DNA of 45,320 nt from Thermoplasmata archaeon (GTDB lineage Archaea; Thermoplasmatota; Thermoplasmata; Lutacidiplasmatales; UBA184), in assembly GCA_030037955.1 (NCBI GenBank), contig JASHPT010000105.1, positions 1-45,320 of the forward strand, in the 5' to 3' direction. This document shows, piece by piece, positions 10,598-19,661 of the stretch (position 1 is the stretch's first letter; the number at the start of each line of letters is the position of its first letter). A program made the translations under genes and the position numbers. The notes under the pieces are model-generated. The model did no database searches and was not told the origin of the DNA. It worked only from the letters and a program-made list of their open reading frames with translations.

Positions 10598-10720
10598 GGC
10601 CGACAACTTTCCGCGTTTCCCGTAGACTCGCGTACTTCAGTACCGCGCGGATCGCCAGTGGGCTTAACTTCCGGGTTCGGAATGAGACCGGGTGTTGCCC
10701 CACCGCTTTGGCCGTCGGCC
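10598..10720 (-). rRNA. rrf: 5S ribosomal RNA
   Basis: Minus strand GGGGCAACACCCGGTCTCATTCCGAACCCGGAAGTTAAGCCC...GGTACTGAAGTACGCGAGTCTACGGGAAACGCGG; ends pair as helix I (GGCCGACGGC / GTTGTCGGCC); 123 nt; TATA-like TTAAATAT ~25 nt upstream. Confidence 0.93.
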
Positions 10721-10765
10721 AAGCGGTGGAGCAGGCGGACGATATTTAACGTTCTCCGGGCGGAA

Positions 10766-11161
10766 TCAGCTCGGGACCGGACCGAAGAACTCGAGCCAGT
10801 TCCCGTCGGGGTCCCGCGTGTACACGAGGTTCTCCCGCGCCTCCCGGATCCGGGCCACCACCGGGAGTCCTCGACGCCGCAGACTCTTCTCCCACGCCTC
10901 GACGTTGGAGACCCGGAACCCGAAGTGATCGAACTCGGTGCCCTTCCGGACCGGTTCATAGTACGGGTTGCCCGGCGGGTAGTAGTTGAGCTCGATGAAC
11001 TGGGAGGCCCCCGGAAACCGGAGCTGGACCCAGAGGCCGCCGTGCCCCATCTTCCCTTGCCGCCGGAGCCGGAAGCCCAGGCTCCGGTAGAACTTGAGCG
11101 AGGCCGCGAGGTTCCGAACCCGGATCCCGCTGTATACGAACTCGACCTTGACTCGCGGCAT
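10766..11161 (-). CDS. VOC/glyoxalase-family protein
   Basis: FVYSGIRVRNLAASLKFYRSLGFRLRRQG, FDHFGFRVSNVEAWEKSL, YTRDPDGNWLEF. Confidence 0.9.
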   Translation of the reverse strand: MPRVKVEFVYSGIRVRNLAASLKFYRSLGFRLRRQGKMGHGGLWVQLRFPGASQFIELNYYPPGNPYYEPVRKGTEFDHFGFRVSNVEAWEKSLRRRGLPVVARIREARENLVYTRDPDGNWLEFFGPVPS

Positions 11162-11180
11162 CGGCTCGATGAGAGGGCGG

Positions 11181-11372
11181 CTACCGCTTGCGGTCCTTGA
11201 GGACCCGGTCCGTGGTCTTCTCGACCCAATCGAAGCCCTCGCGCCCCAGACGCTCCGCCAGCCGGAGACTCAGCCGGGCCGCGGCCAGGGCATCCCGGGC
11301 GACGTCGTGGGCCAGCTCATGCACTTCGTGGCCGATGTCGGGCGTATCGGACGGAGGCCGGGTATCGTTCAT
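11181..11372 (-). CDS. small amphipathic hypothetical protein
   Basis: 63 aa, MNDTRPPSDTPDIGHEVHELAHDVARDALAAARLSL... Confidence 0.45.
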   Translation of the reverse strand: MNDTRPPSDTPDIGHEVHELAHDVARDALAAARLSLRLAERLGREGFDWVEKTTDRVLKDRKR

Positions 11373-11404
11373 CGGCGCGCCTGAGCGCAGGGACCACAAA
11401 TGGC

Positions 11405-11917
11405 TTACCCGTAGACCGGGGCCATCGCCCGCTGCGGGAACTGGAAACTGATTCGCTCCCAAGGGCGCCGGATGTCCCCGAGCGTGGTGACGATGCCGGC
11501 GAGCAGGCCGATGGCCGGAGGAATCAGGAACAGCTCGAGGAGATGCCCGTAGGTGATCGTGAGCGAGAAGCCCCGGATCGTGGTCGCATAGACCGGGTTC
11601 TGGAGCAGGTAGACGACGTAGATCAGGTCAAAGCCGGCGGACATGACGCGCACCGGACCCCACGCCCGGGTCGGCTTGGTCGCGACGGACAATCCCGCCA
11701 GAAACGCGACGATGAAGCCGGCGATGACCAGGAACGCCGGCTCGATCGGGGCCGAGAGTCCGTATCGGGCGGCGTACTGCTCGAGATAGTACGGAAGGAG
11801 GCCGACCAGGCCGAAGTAGAGCAGCGTCAGGCTGACGGCGCCGGCGATCCGAGCGCCCGAGACGCCCGGGGGCTCGTACGGAGGATAGCCGGCGGGGGGG
11901 CTGGGGCTCCCGCTCAT
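11405..11917 (-). CDS. multi-TM membrane protein
   Basis: 170 aa with four hydrophobic segments; ATG overlaps stop of upstream gene. Confidence 0.65.
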   Translation of the reverse strand: MSGSPSPPAGYPPYEPPGVSGARIAGAVSLTLLYFGLVGLLPYYLEQYAARYGLSAPIEPAFLVIAGFIVAFLAGLSVATKPTRAWGPVRVMSAGFDLIYVVYLLQNPVYATTIRGFSLTITYGHLLELFLIPPAIGLLAGIVTTLGDIRRPWERISFQFPQRAMAPVYG

Positions 11918-12741
11918 GGGAGCGTCTCCGTGGGGAGGGAGATGTCGAACCCGGACCCCACAAAGGTGGAGGCGATCGTGGCGCCGCTCAGCTGGCAGGT
12001 TTCGGGCGCGTAGAACGTCTGCGTGAGCGTCACCGGGCCTTCCGTAGTGTGCACGGGAAACGACTGGCGCGTGCAGGCCGTTCCGTTCGACTGGGTGACG
12101 ACGACGTTCAGCATGCCGACCACGGAGAGGCCCGGGGTGTGGTTCTCGAAGTGGACCGTCACCGGCACGGCGATCGTCCCGTTGGATTCCGGGGTGGGCG
12201 TGCCCACATCGTAGGTCAGGTTCGCGAACGGGGCGCCCCAGTGGTAGTGGAATCCCACCTCCAGGTTGACCGGGATCACGGCCGCGTAGGAGGCGTTCAG
12301 GAACAGGGTGCCGTTGATGTTGGCGTCATTCAGCAACAGGAACGGCCCCGCGGGGTTGGCCAGGTCGAACTCGGTCAGGAGGGAGATCGTGGAACTGCCG
12401 TGGCCGGGGATGCTGACCGGCGCGGCGGTTTCGGTCACCGCGATCGGAGCCGACTGGATGGTGTCGTTGCTGAAGATCGCGACCAGGGTCAGGCCCCGTA
12501 CGTTGTAGTAGCCGTCGTTGCGTATCGGGAACGTGACGTTCACGACGACGGCGGTACCGACCAGCGACGCGGTATCGGAGTGCTGGAGGGAGCCGGATTG
12601 ACGCGCGATTCCCTCGCCCATCTCAACGGCGGAGTAGGCGACGGTGGCGAGGAACAGCACCAGGAAGACGAGGGCCAGGATGGCCAGCACCCGGAGCACC
12701 TGGGCCAGACGATAGAGGGCGGACGGCTTCGGCTGCAGCAT
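11914..12741 (-). CDS. single-TM anchored secreted protein with beta-rich ectodomain
   Basis: N-terminal TM (VLRVLAILALVFLVLFLATVAYS), then polar, Asn/Thr-rich ectodomain with N-x-S/T sequons. Confidence 0.65.
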   Translation of the reverse strand: MLQPKPSALYRLAQVLRVLAILALVFLVLFLATVAYSAVEMGEGIARQSGSLQHSDTASLVGTAVVVNVTFPIRNDGYYNVRGLTLVAIFSNDTIQSAPIAVTETAAPVSIPGHGSSTISLLTEFDLANPAGPFLLLNDANINGTLFLNASYAAVIPVNLEVGFHYHWGAPFANLTYDVGTPTPESNGTIAVPVTVHFENHTPGLSVVGMLNVVVTQSNGTACTRQSFPVHTTEGPVTLTQTFYAPETCQLSGATIASTFVGSGFDISLPTETLP

Positions 12742-13220
12742 CAGCGACGTGCCCGGAGCGCCCGCTGCTCCTCGGCGGACCAGATGTACCAGGTCCCGTG
12801 CGCCTGGGCAAACTGATGGCCCTCTCCATCGTCGAGTTTGCCCTCGACGAAGGCCAGGTGCCGACCCCGGCGCAGCACCTCTCCGCGCGCGACGAGTTCC
12901 TTGCCGAGCCGGGCGGACCGGAGGAACTCTACGTACAGGGAGGTGGTCGCGGTCGACTCCCCTTCGTTGAGCAAGCTGACGACGGCGCCGCCCATCGCCG
13001 TATCCAGGACGGTGGCGTAGACCCCGCCGTGGACGACCCCGTTGATGTTGAGGTGCCGGGGCTGGACGCGACCGCGGACGGTGCAGACCCCGACCCCGGA
13101 GCCCTCGGGGTCGATGACGAAGCCGATGGACCGGTGGAATCCGGACATCCGGGCGACGGTCGTCCACCGACGCGGCAGCCGGAGCGGGCGAGGCTCGGCC
13201 GCACGTGCGGAGCGCTTCAC
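12741..13220 (-). CDS. PaaI-like hotdog thioesterase
   Basis: GVVHGGVYATVLDTAMGGAVVSLLNEGESTATTSLYVEFLRSARLGKELVARGEV. Confidence 0.88.
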   Translation of the reverse strand: MKRSARAAEPRPLRLPRRWTTVARMSGFHRSIGFVIDPEGSGVGVCTVRGRVQPRHLNINGVVHGGVYATVLDTAMGGAVVSLLNEGESTATTSLYVEFLRSARLGKELVARGEVLRRGRHLAFVEGKLDDGEGHQFAQAHGTWYIWSAEEQRALRARR

Positions 13221-13312
13221 GATTCTACTGTTTGCGCGGGGGAGAGATAAAGAACCGCCGGAACCGGGGGAGCGCCCCTATGTAGTCCCGGCCATCGACC
13301 GGACAGGTTCCG

Positions 13313-14341
13313 ATGCCGTCTCGATCCGTGCCCGGCGCGGCCGGCTACGAGGCCGCGCCGAACATCGCCCTCGTGAAGTACTGGGGGATGCGGGACGAGC
13401 GGCTTGTGCTCCCCAACAACTCCTCGTTGTCGATGACGGTCGGGGGTCTCCGCACCCGGACCTGGGTGCGATTCGACCCCGGGCTCTCGGCGGACCGCCT
13501 GTGGCTGAACGGCGAGCCGGCCGGCGGGGGTCCGCTCCAGGGGGTCGCGGAGTTTCTGGACGTTGTCCGCGAGGAGGCCGGGACCCGGCAATTCGCGGAG
13601 GTTCGGTCCGACAACGACTTCCCGACCGCGAGCGGCCTCGCAAGTTCGGCGAGCGGCTTCGCGGCCCTCGCCGGTGCGGCCAGCCAGGCGGCGGGGCTGC
13701 GACTCACACCCCGCGGTCTCTCCCGCCTCGCGCGCCGTGGCTCGGGGAGTGCGAGCCGCTCGGTCTTCGGAGGCTTCGTCGAGTGGGAGGCCGGCCACCG
13801 GCCCGACGGGGAGGACTGCTATGCACGGCCCCTGCTGCCGCCGGACCATTGGCCGGAGCTCCGGGACCTGGTCACGATCATCGCGGACGCGCCGGAGAAG
13901 GCGGTCCGCTCGGCCCGGGCCATGCAGGATACCATCCGAACGTCCACGGCGTACGCCGAGCGGCTCCGGTCGGTTCCCGGTCGCCTTGCAAACCTTCGGA
14001 CCGCGTTGCGCATGCGGGATGCGTCCCGGTTCCTCGAGCTCCTGATCGCGGAGTGTGACGACTTCCGCCACGTGTGCGAAACGACGGTGCCGAGCCTCGA
14101 CTACCTGACCCCGGCCTCACGGGCCGTCCTGGCGGCGGTCCTCGACCTGAACCGGACGGCAGGGAGCCCGATCGCCGGATACACCCACGACGCCGGCGCC
14201 CACGTCCACGTCTTCACCTTCGAGCCGAACGTCGCCGAGGTCGAGGGCCGTCTTCGCAGCATTCCGGGCATCGCTTCGATCCGGACGCTCCGGCCCGGTC
14301 CGGCCGCCCACCCGATCCCGGCGACCGGTCCGGCGTCCTAG
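13313..14341 (+). CDS. GHMP mevalonate (phosphate) decarboxylase family
   Basis: PNIALVKYWG, FPTASGLASSASGFAAL, GSGSASRSVFGGFVEW, YTHDAGAHVHVFT. Confidence 0.88.
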   Translation: MPSRSVPGAAGYEAAPNIALVKYWGMRDERLVLPNNSSLSMTVGGLRTRTWVRFDPGLSADRLWLNGEPAGGGPLQGVAEFLDVVREEAGTRQFAEVRSDNDFPTASGLASSASGFAALAGAASQAAGLRLTPRGLSRLARRGSGSASRSVFGGFVEWEAGHRPDGEDCYARPLLPPDHWPELRDLVTIIADAPEKAVRSARAMQDTIRTSTAYAERLRSVPGRLANLRTALRMRDASRFLELLIAECDDFRHVCETTVPSLDYLTPASRAVLAAVLDLNRTAGSPIAGYTHDAGAHVHVFTFEPNVAEVEGRLRSIPGIASIRTLRPGPAAHPIPATGPAS

Positions 14342-15189
14342 GGGATGCGCCGGTCGAAGTCGGCGGGCGGGAGCTCGAGTCCCATCCGCTCGAGGATCGG
14401 GCTGGTCTCGGCGATGAACCGGGCCCGGGCCTCGTCGTTGGTCCAGCGCTTGAGCCCGTATTCGATGGCCCGGCGGCTCGTCTCGGAGTTCGAGTGCCCG
14501 AACATGTCGAGCGCCCGGGGATACCACTTCCGGACGGCGGCCTGGGCCTCGTCCTTGGTGCCGGCATACTTCGTACCCTCGCGGGCCATCCGTCGCAGGA
14601 CATTCGCTCCGAAGTTGAGGTGCAACTGCTCCTCCGAGAGCATGAGCGGCATGGCCCGGGCGAGCGGGCCGTAGGAGCACTCCTGGAAGGCCCGGAGCTG
14701 GTAGACCCCGACCCGGTCCACGAGGCAGGTGAAGGCGCCGACATCGGACCACGCGTCGAACTTCATGTTGAAAGCGTCGAGCTTGTGCTCGCCCTCCTTC
14801 TTGGCCAGGAGATCGTCGATCCAGTGCTGTCCTTCCTCGCCAAAGTCCTTCAGGATCCGGCAGGCCTGCAGACCGTGCCGGGCCTCGTCGGCGACGATCC
14901 GCGCCTCGATCCAGCGGTCCTCCAGCGTCGGGGCGTGGTCGAGCCACGGACGATGCTGCTGGATGGAAGCGAACTCTGTGTCCGCCTGCACGACCATCAG
15001 CTTGACGATGAGCTTCCGAAGCTCTTCGGGGAGCTCGTCCGGGGTCTCGTACTTCCGGACGCCAGCGGCCGACCCCCAGAGGATCTCCCGGACCGGCTCG
15101 ATCGTACCGCCCTCCCGGAGGTTCTTGCTGCCGGCGCCACGGGGCGCGGGCTCCGGTGCGGCTGTCGGGGGACTGGGAGACTCGGACAT
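14338..15189 (-). CDS. PaaA-like ferritin-fold di-iron oxygenase subunit
   Basis: Two ExxH motifs (DEARHGLQA; SEEQLHLNFGANVLRRM) and PaaA-like FQECSYGPLARAMP. Confidence 0.8.
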   Translation of the reverse strand: MSESPSPPTAAPEPAPRGAGSKNLREGGTIEPVREILWGSAAGVRKYETPDELPEELRKLIVKLMVVQADTEFASIQQHRPWLDHAPTLEDRWIEARIVADEARHGLQACRILKDFGEEGQHWIDDLLAKKEGEHKLDAFNMKFDAWSDVGAFTCLVDRVGVYQLRAFQECSYGPLARAMPLMLSEEQLHLNFGANVLRRMAREGTKYAGTKDEAQAAVRKWYPRALDMFGHSNSETSRRAIEYGLKRWTNDEARARFIAETSPILERMGLELPPADFDRRIP

Positions 15190-15212
15190 CAGGCCCTCAC
15201 GGAGTGTACGAA

Positions 15213-15995
15213 TCAGCGCCCCTTAAAGCTGGGCTTCCGCTTTTCGAGGAACGCTGAGATTCCCTCTTTGGCATCCTCGGTCACGAAGAGCTGATTCTGG
15301 AGCTCGCGCTCGAGCGCCAGCCCGGACAGGAGGGGCTCCTCGACCCCTTCCATCACCGACCGCTTGATGAGACTCACCGCCCGGGACGGGCCCTCGGCCA
15401 GAGTCTTGGCATACCTGTGAACGTCCTCCGCAAAGCTGGCCTTTGGAAAGACGTGGTTCACGAGGCCGATCTGCAATGCCTCGGACGGCGTGAGCAGCCG
15501 ACCGGTGATCATCATATCGAGGGCCCGGGACGCCCCGACCAGGCGCGGGAGCCGCTGGGTCCCGCCCGTTCCCGGGAGCACGCCTAGGGTCACCTCCGGG
15601 AGGCCGATCTTGCCGCCGTCCGCGGCCATCATCCGGAGGTCACAGGCGAGCGCGATCTCGAGGCCGCCGCCGACGCAGTGGCCGTTGATCGCCGCGATGA
15701 CCACCTTGGGAGTAGTGGCGAAGCGGTTCAGCGTCTCCTGGCAGTGGAGACAGAACATCGCCTTGTAGTCCGGGGTGCTCCGCTTGAGCATCTCGATATC
15801 GGCCCCGGCGCTGAAGAAGCCCTCCAGCTTGCTGCCGAGGACGAGCACCCGAGCCTCGGCGTTGAAGCGCATCTCCTCGAGCGCTTCGTCGATCTCGCGC
15901 ATCATGTCGAGGTCGTAGGTGTTCGCCTTCGGCTTCTGGATCTCGATGTACCCGACGCCCTCGCTCACGCGGGTGTGAATGTACTTGCCGTCCAT
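15213..15995 (-). CDS. enoyl-CoA hydratase/isomerase family protein
   Basis: [55 protein letters not shown]. Confidence 0.93.
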   Translation of the reverse strand: MDGKYIHTRVSEGVGYIEIQKPKANTYDLDMMREIDEALEEMRFNAEARVLVLGSKLEGFFSAGADIEMLKRSTPDYKAMFCLHCQETLNRFATTPKVVIAAINGHCVGGGLEIALACDLRMMAADGGKIGLPEVTLGVLPGTGGTQRLPRLVGASRALDMMITGRLLTPSEALQIGLVNHVFPKASFAEDVHRYAKTLAEGPSRAVSLIKRSVMEGVEEPLLSGLALERELQNQLFVTEDAKEGISAFLEKRKPSFKGR

Positions 15996-16080
15996 CGACT
16001 CGCCCCCCTGGTTGCTGCGCGCAGCCGGGGCCGGGATTTAGCGGATTCCCATCGACCGGAGGGCCGGGGTCACGGTGAAC

Positions 16081-16788
16081 CTACGGGGGAGGGCCGCCGC
16101 CCGGCAGGATCTCCTGGACGGTACCGTCCGGAAGCCCCACGTAGATCCGGTGGGCGAGGCCCACGAAAATCCCCGTTTCGATGACGCCGGGAAGGACCCG
16201 CAGCTCGTGGTCGAGACGGGCCGGGTCATCGACTCCATTCTCGGGGAACAGGTCGAGGATCTCGTTCCCGTTGTCGGTCAGGACCGGCGCGCCCGAGGCC
16301 CGGTCGGCCCGAAGCCGGGGCGACAGTGCCCGCTCGGTGAGTTGATGGAGGAGCTTGACCCGGGCGAACGGAACGACCTCGATCGGAATCGGGTGGCGCG
16401 TTCCGAGCTTCGGTACGAGCTTGGTGTGGTCGACCGCGATCACGAGCTCGGCACTCAGTCGGGCCAGGAACTTTTCCCGGAAGAGCGCTCCTCCGCCGCC
16501 TTTCGTGAGGGCAAGCGTCGGCGCAACCTCGTCGGCCCCATCGATCATGAGGTCGAACTTGTCGCCCGGCTCGAGCGCGCGAACCGGGAGTCCCAGCTCC
16601 ACGGCCAGCCGCTCGGTCGCATTCGAGCTTGCGACGATCGAGAGGTGGTCGCCGGACGGAAATTTTTCGGCCAGAGCGCGGATCGCGAACGAGGTGGTCG
16701 AGCCGGTCCCGAGCGCCAGCTTCTGACCGGGCCGCACGTGGCCGGCGGCCGCCCTCCCGGCGAGCGCCTTTTCCTCCTCGAGCTCCAC
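16081..16788 (-). CDS. rpiA: ribose-5-phosphate isomerase A
   Basis: LALGTGSTTSFAIRAL, DLMIDGADEVAPTLALTKGGGGALFREK; GTG start 16788. Confidence 0.93.
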   Translation of the reverse strand: MELEEEKALAGRAAAGHVRPGQKLALGTGSTTSFAIRALAEKFPSGDHLSIVASSNATERLAVELGLPVRALEPGDKFDLMIDGADEVAPTLALTKGGGGALFREKFLARLSAELVIAVDHTKLVPKLGTRHPIPIEVVPFARVKLLHQLTERALSPRLRADRASGAPVLTDNGNEILDLFPENGVDDPARLDHELRVLPGVIETGIFVGLAHRIYVGLPDGTVQEILPGGGPPP

Positions 16789-16880
16789 GAATCGGCCCTG
16801 TCGCCCTCGAGGGAAGTGCCGGAGAGATAAGTCCTCTGCGAGAGCAAAAGCCACATGACCGAACGGTCCCTGCGGTCGGC

Positions 16881-17588
16881 ATGACCGGGGCATCCGACCG
16901 GGGGACCGCGCCGGTCGTCCTCTCGATGGGAGGGTCGGTCCTCGTCACCGGGGACGGCGACGAGAGGTACCTCCCGGATCTCGTGGTCCTTTTGCGGCGG
17001 CTCATGGAGGAGTTTCCGCTGGTCGTGACGGCGGGGGGCGGGCGGGTTGCCCGGGACTACATCCGGCTGGGCCGGTCCCTGGGCCTGACCGAAACGGAGC
17101 TGGACGAGCTCGGGATCGACGTGAGCCGACTCAACGCCCGGCTCCTGGCCAGCCTGATCGGCCCTCCCTGTCCGGCGCATCCGGCCGGCTCGATCGCAGA
17201 GGCCGTGCGCGACGCCCATCGGTCTCCGATCATCGTCCTCGGCGGCACCGAACCGGGACACACCACCGACGGCGTCGCCGGGATGCTCGCGGAGCGACTC
17301 CGGGCCCAGAGGCTCGTGAATGCAACGCGTGTTCCCGGGGTCTTCGAACGGGACCCTCGGAAGGACCCGACCGCCCGCCGGATCGACCGGCTCGACTACG
17401 CCGGGTTCCGAAAAATGGTGGACGCGGCCGTCAGCGGAACGGCCGGGCAGCAGTTCGTCTTCGACCGGCTCGGCCTCGACGCGCTGGCTCGCGCCCAGAT
17501 CCCTCTCCGGATCGTCGAGGGCCGGGACCTGGCGAACCTTGAGCGGGCCCTGCGCGGAGAGAAATTCGTCGGCACGGAAATCCGGTAA
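16881..17588 (+). CDS. pyrH: archaeal-type uridylate kinase
   Basis: VVLSMGGSVL, VVTAGGGRVARDYIRLGRSLGLTETELDELGIDVSRLNARLL, GTEPGHTTDGVAGMLAE; ATG 16881. Confidence 0.88.
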   Translation: MTGASDRGTAPVVLSMGGSVLVTGDGDERYLPDLVVLLRRLMEEFPLVVTAGGGRVARDYIRLGRSLGLTETELDELGIDVSRLNARLLASLIGPPCPAHPAGSIAEAVRDAHRSPIIVLGGTEPGHTTDGVAGMLAERLRAQRLVNATRVPGVFERDPRKDPTARRIDRLDYAGFRKMVDAAVSGTAGQQFVFDRLGLDALARAQIPLRIVEGRDLANLERALRGEKFVGTEIR

Positions 17589-17634
17589 CCGCGGGGCGGC
17601 CAACGCTATACGGTCCTCCCCGTCCCGACCGCCG

Positions 17635-18264
17635 ATGAACCGTATCGTCCTGCTCGGCCCGCCGGGGGCGGGGAAGGGGACGCAGGCGAAGCGGCTCTCG
17701 CAGGAGCTAGGAATTGCCCATCTGTCCACGGGCGAGATGCTCCGGTCTGCCGCGGCCCAAGGCACCGAGCTCGGCCGACGCGCGGACGGATTCATGAGTC
17801 AGGGCCAGCTCGTGCCCGACGATCTCGTTCTCGGGATCCTCCGCGACCGGTTGCGGCTGCCCGACACGGGACGGGGGTTCGTCCTCGACGGGTATCCACG
17901 CAACGTCGCCCAGGCCGAGAGCCTGACCGAGATCACCCCGATCGATCACGTGCTCTACTTTGAGATCCCCGAGAGCGTGCTCGTCGAGCGGCTCTCGCAG
18001 CGGAGGAACTGCCCCACCTGCGGGACCGTCTACAACCTCGTCACTCAACCGCCGAGGGTGGCGGACCGATGCGACCGGGACGGAACTCCCCTGGTACAGC
18101 GTTCCGACGACTCCGAGGAGGCCGTACGGACCCGGCTCGGTGTGTACCGGGAGGTCACCCTGCCGCTCCTGGACCTGTATCGGCGTCAGGGCCGTCTGCG
18201 GACGGTCCCGGCGTCCGGTACGGTGGACGAGGTCGCGGCACGGGTGCGCGCCGCGTTGCAGTGA
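17635..18264 (+). CDS. adk: adenylate kinase
   Basis: LLGPPGAGKGTQAKRL, FVLDGYPRNVAQAE, lid CPTCGTVYNLVTQPP. Confidence 0.95.
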   Translation: MNRIVLLGPPGAGKGTQAKRLSQELGIAHLSTGEMLRSAAAQGTELGRRADGFMSQGQLVPDDLVLGILRDRLRLPDTGRGFVLDGYPRNVAQAESLTEITPIDHVLYFEIPESVLVERLSQRRNCPTCGTVYNLVTQPPRVADRCDRDGTPLVQRSDDSEEAVRTRLGVYREVTLPLLDLYRRQGRLRTVPASGTVDEVAARVRAALQ

Positions 18265-18307
18265 CCGCGCGCGAAGTTTATACCCCGAGCGGGGTCCTCC
18301 TACCGAG

Positions 18308-18413
18308 CCCGGCTTAGCTCAGTGGTAGAGCGGGGGACTGTAGTCGAGACCGCCGGTCACCGGCGGCCCCCATGGACATCCTCAGGTCGCCTGTTCGAGT
18401 CAGGCAGCCGGGA
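18308..18413 (+). tRNA. tRNA-Tyr(GTA) with intron
   Basis: CCCGGCT/AGCCGGG acceptor, GCCTG-TTCGAGT-CAGGC T arm, anticodon GTA 18340..18342, stem GGGGA/TCCTC, intron ~18344..18377 with CCGCCGG/CCGGCGG hairpin. Confidence 0.92.
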
Positions 18414-18480
18414 CTCGGCCTGCGTGAGACACCGCCACGGGGGCAAACGTCCTATGTCGGCACGAGTGCCGACGACCACC

Positions 18481-19167
18481 ATGTCGTCCGCATCTCAGCC
18501 GGCGCGGGATCGGTACGATTTCCATTCCCACACCTACCTGACCGACGGCGAGGAATCGGCCAGCAGCATGTGGTATGCGGCGGACCGGATCGGGCATCGG
18601 GCCCTCGCGATCACCGACCACGTCGCGCTGCAGGACCCGCGTCCGATCCTCGACACGCTCCGGGCCGAGGCGCGTGCCTGGGAGGGCACGGACCTGGTCA
18701 CCCTGGTGGGGGTGGAAGTGACCATGGTTCCTCCGCGGTACATTCCCGAAGCCGTTCGAGCGGCGCGTCGGGCCGGCGCGGAAATCGTGATCGTCCACGG
18801 CGAGACCATTGCCGAATCGGTGTTTTCTGGTACGAACCGGGCCGCGGCCGAGCTCAACGACGTGGACGTTCTGGCGCATCCGGGGTTCATCACGGTCGAA
18901 GAAGCCGAGCTCGCGAAGGCCCACGACGTGGTCCTCGAGGTCAGCGCCCGAACGCTGCATGGACGCACGAACGGCCACGTCGTGCGCACGGCGCTGGAGG
19001 TCGGGAACGACCTCGTCGTGGACTCCGACGCCCACAGGACAGAACAGCTTGTTTCCACCGAGATGGCCCGGGCGGTGGCCCGGGGGGCCGGATTGCCCGA
19101 GTCGCAACTCCTCCGCGTGCTCGAGGAGACCCCGCGCCGGCTGCTGCGGCGCTGTGGCAAGGGCTGA
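18481..19167 (+). CDS. PHP-domain phosphoesterase (histidinol phosphatase-like)
   Basis: DFHSHTYLTDGEES, AITDHVALQD, IVHGE, VDVLAHPGFI, VVDSDAHR. Confidence 0.88.
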   Translation: MSSASQPARDRYDFHSHTYLTDGEESASSMWYAADRIGHRALAITDHVALQDPRPILDTLRAEARAWEGTDLVTLVGVEVTMVPPRYIPEAVRAARRAGAEIVIVHGETIAESVFSGTNRAAAELNDVDVLAHPGFITVEEAELAKAHDVVLEVSARTLHGRTNGHVVRTALEVGNDLVVDSDAHRTEQLVSTEMARAVARGAGLPESQLLRVLEETPRRLLRRCGKG

Positions 19168-19188
19168 GGGGCCGCGGGCCCGACCGGG

Positions 19189-19656
19189 TTAGCCCGACGC
19201 CGCTCCGCGTCTCTTCAGGCGGTACACGAACATCCGGTCGGCGGGCGTTTCCGTGACCGCGCCGGTGCTACGATACAGCCGGACGGCCGCTCGATTGGAC
19301 GGGTCCGTCAGGACGAAGACCTCGTCGTAGCCGTGGGCCCGACAGTACCTCAAGAGTTCGAGGAGGAGGGCACGCCCGATCCCCCTCCGCCGGAACTGCG
19401 AGGCCACCCCGATCTCGTAGAGGAAGAACTGAGGCCGGCCCGTCCGGAGCTGCTGCAGGGCAGTTCCTCGGAGGAAGCCCGCCGCCGTCTCCTCTACGGT
19501 CGCCAGCAGGAACAGGTTCCGGGGATCCGCCAGGTACCGCCGCATCGGGAGCGACCGGGGCCGGTCGTCGAACAGGACGCGATGACGTCGGATCGTGGAC
19601 GCGGCGTCCCGGGCCCGGAGACGCCGAATCCGAGGCGGGGGAGGTCGGACAGGCAT
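19189..19656 (-). CDS. GNAT-family N-acetyltransferase
   Basis: LYEIGVASQFRRRGIGRALLLELLRYCRAHGYDEVFVLTDPSNRAAVRLYRSTGA. Confidence 0.92.
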   Translation of the reverse strand: MPVRPPPPRIRRLRARDAASTIRRHRVLFDDRPRSLPMRRYLADPRNLFLLATVEETAAGFLRGTALQQLRTGRPQFFLYEIGVASQFRRRGIGRALLLELLRYCRAHGYDEVFVLTDPSNRAAVRLYRSTGAVTETPADRMFVYRLKRRGAASG

Positions 19657-19661
19657 CCGCC

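Noticed and set aside
10700-10729. Strong hairpin CCACCGCTT...AAGCGGTGG considered as a terminator
   Set aside because: It overlaps the 5' end of the 5S rRNA; the right arm is 5S helix II sequence, so it is not a free-standing terminator.
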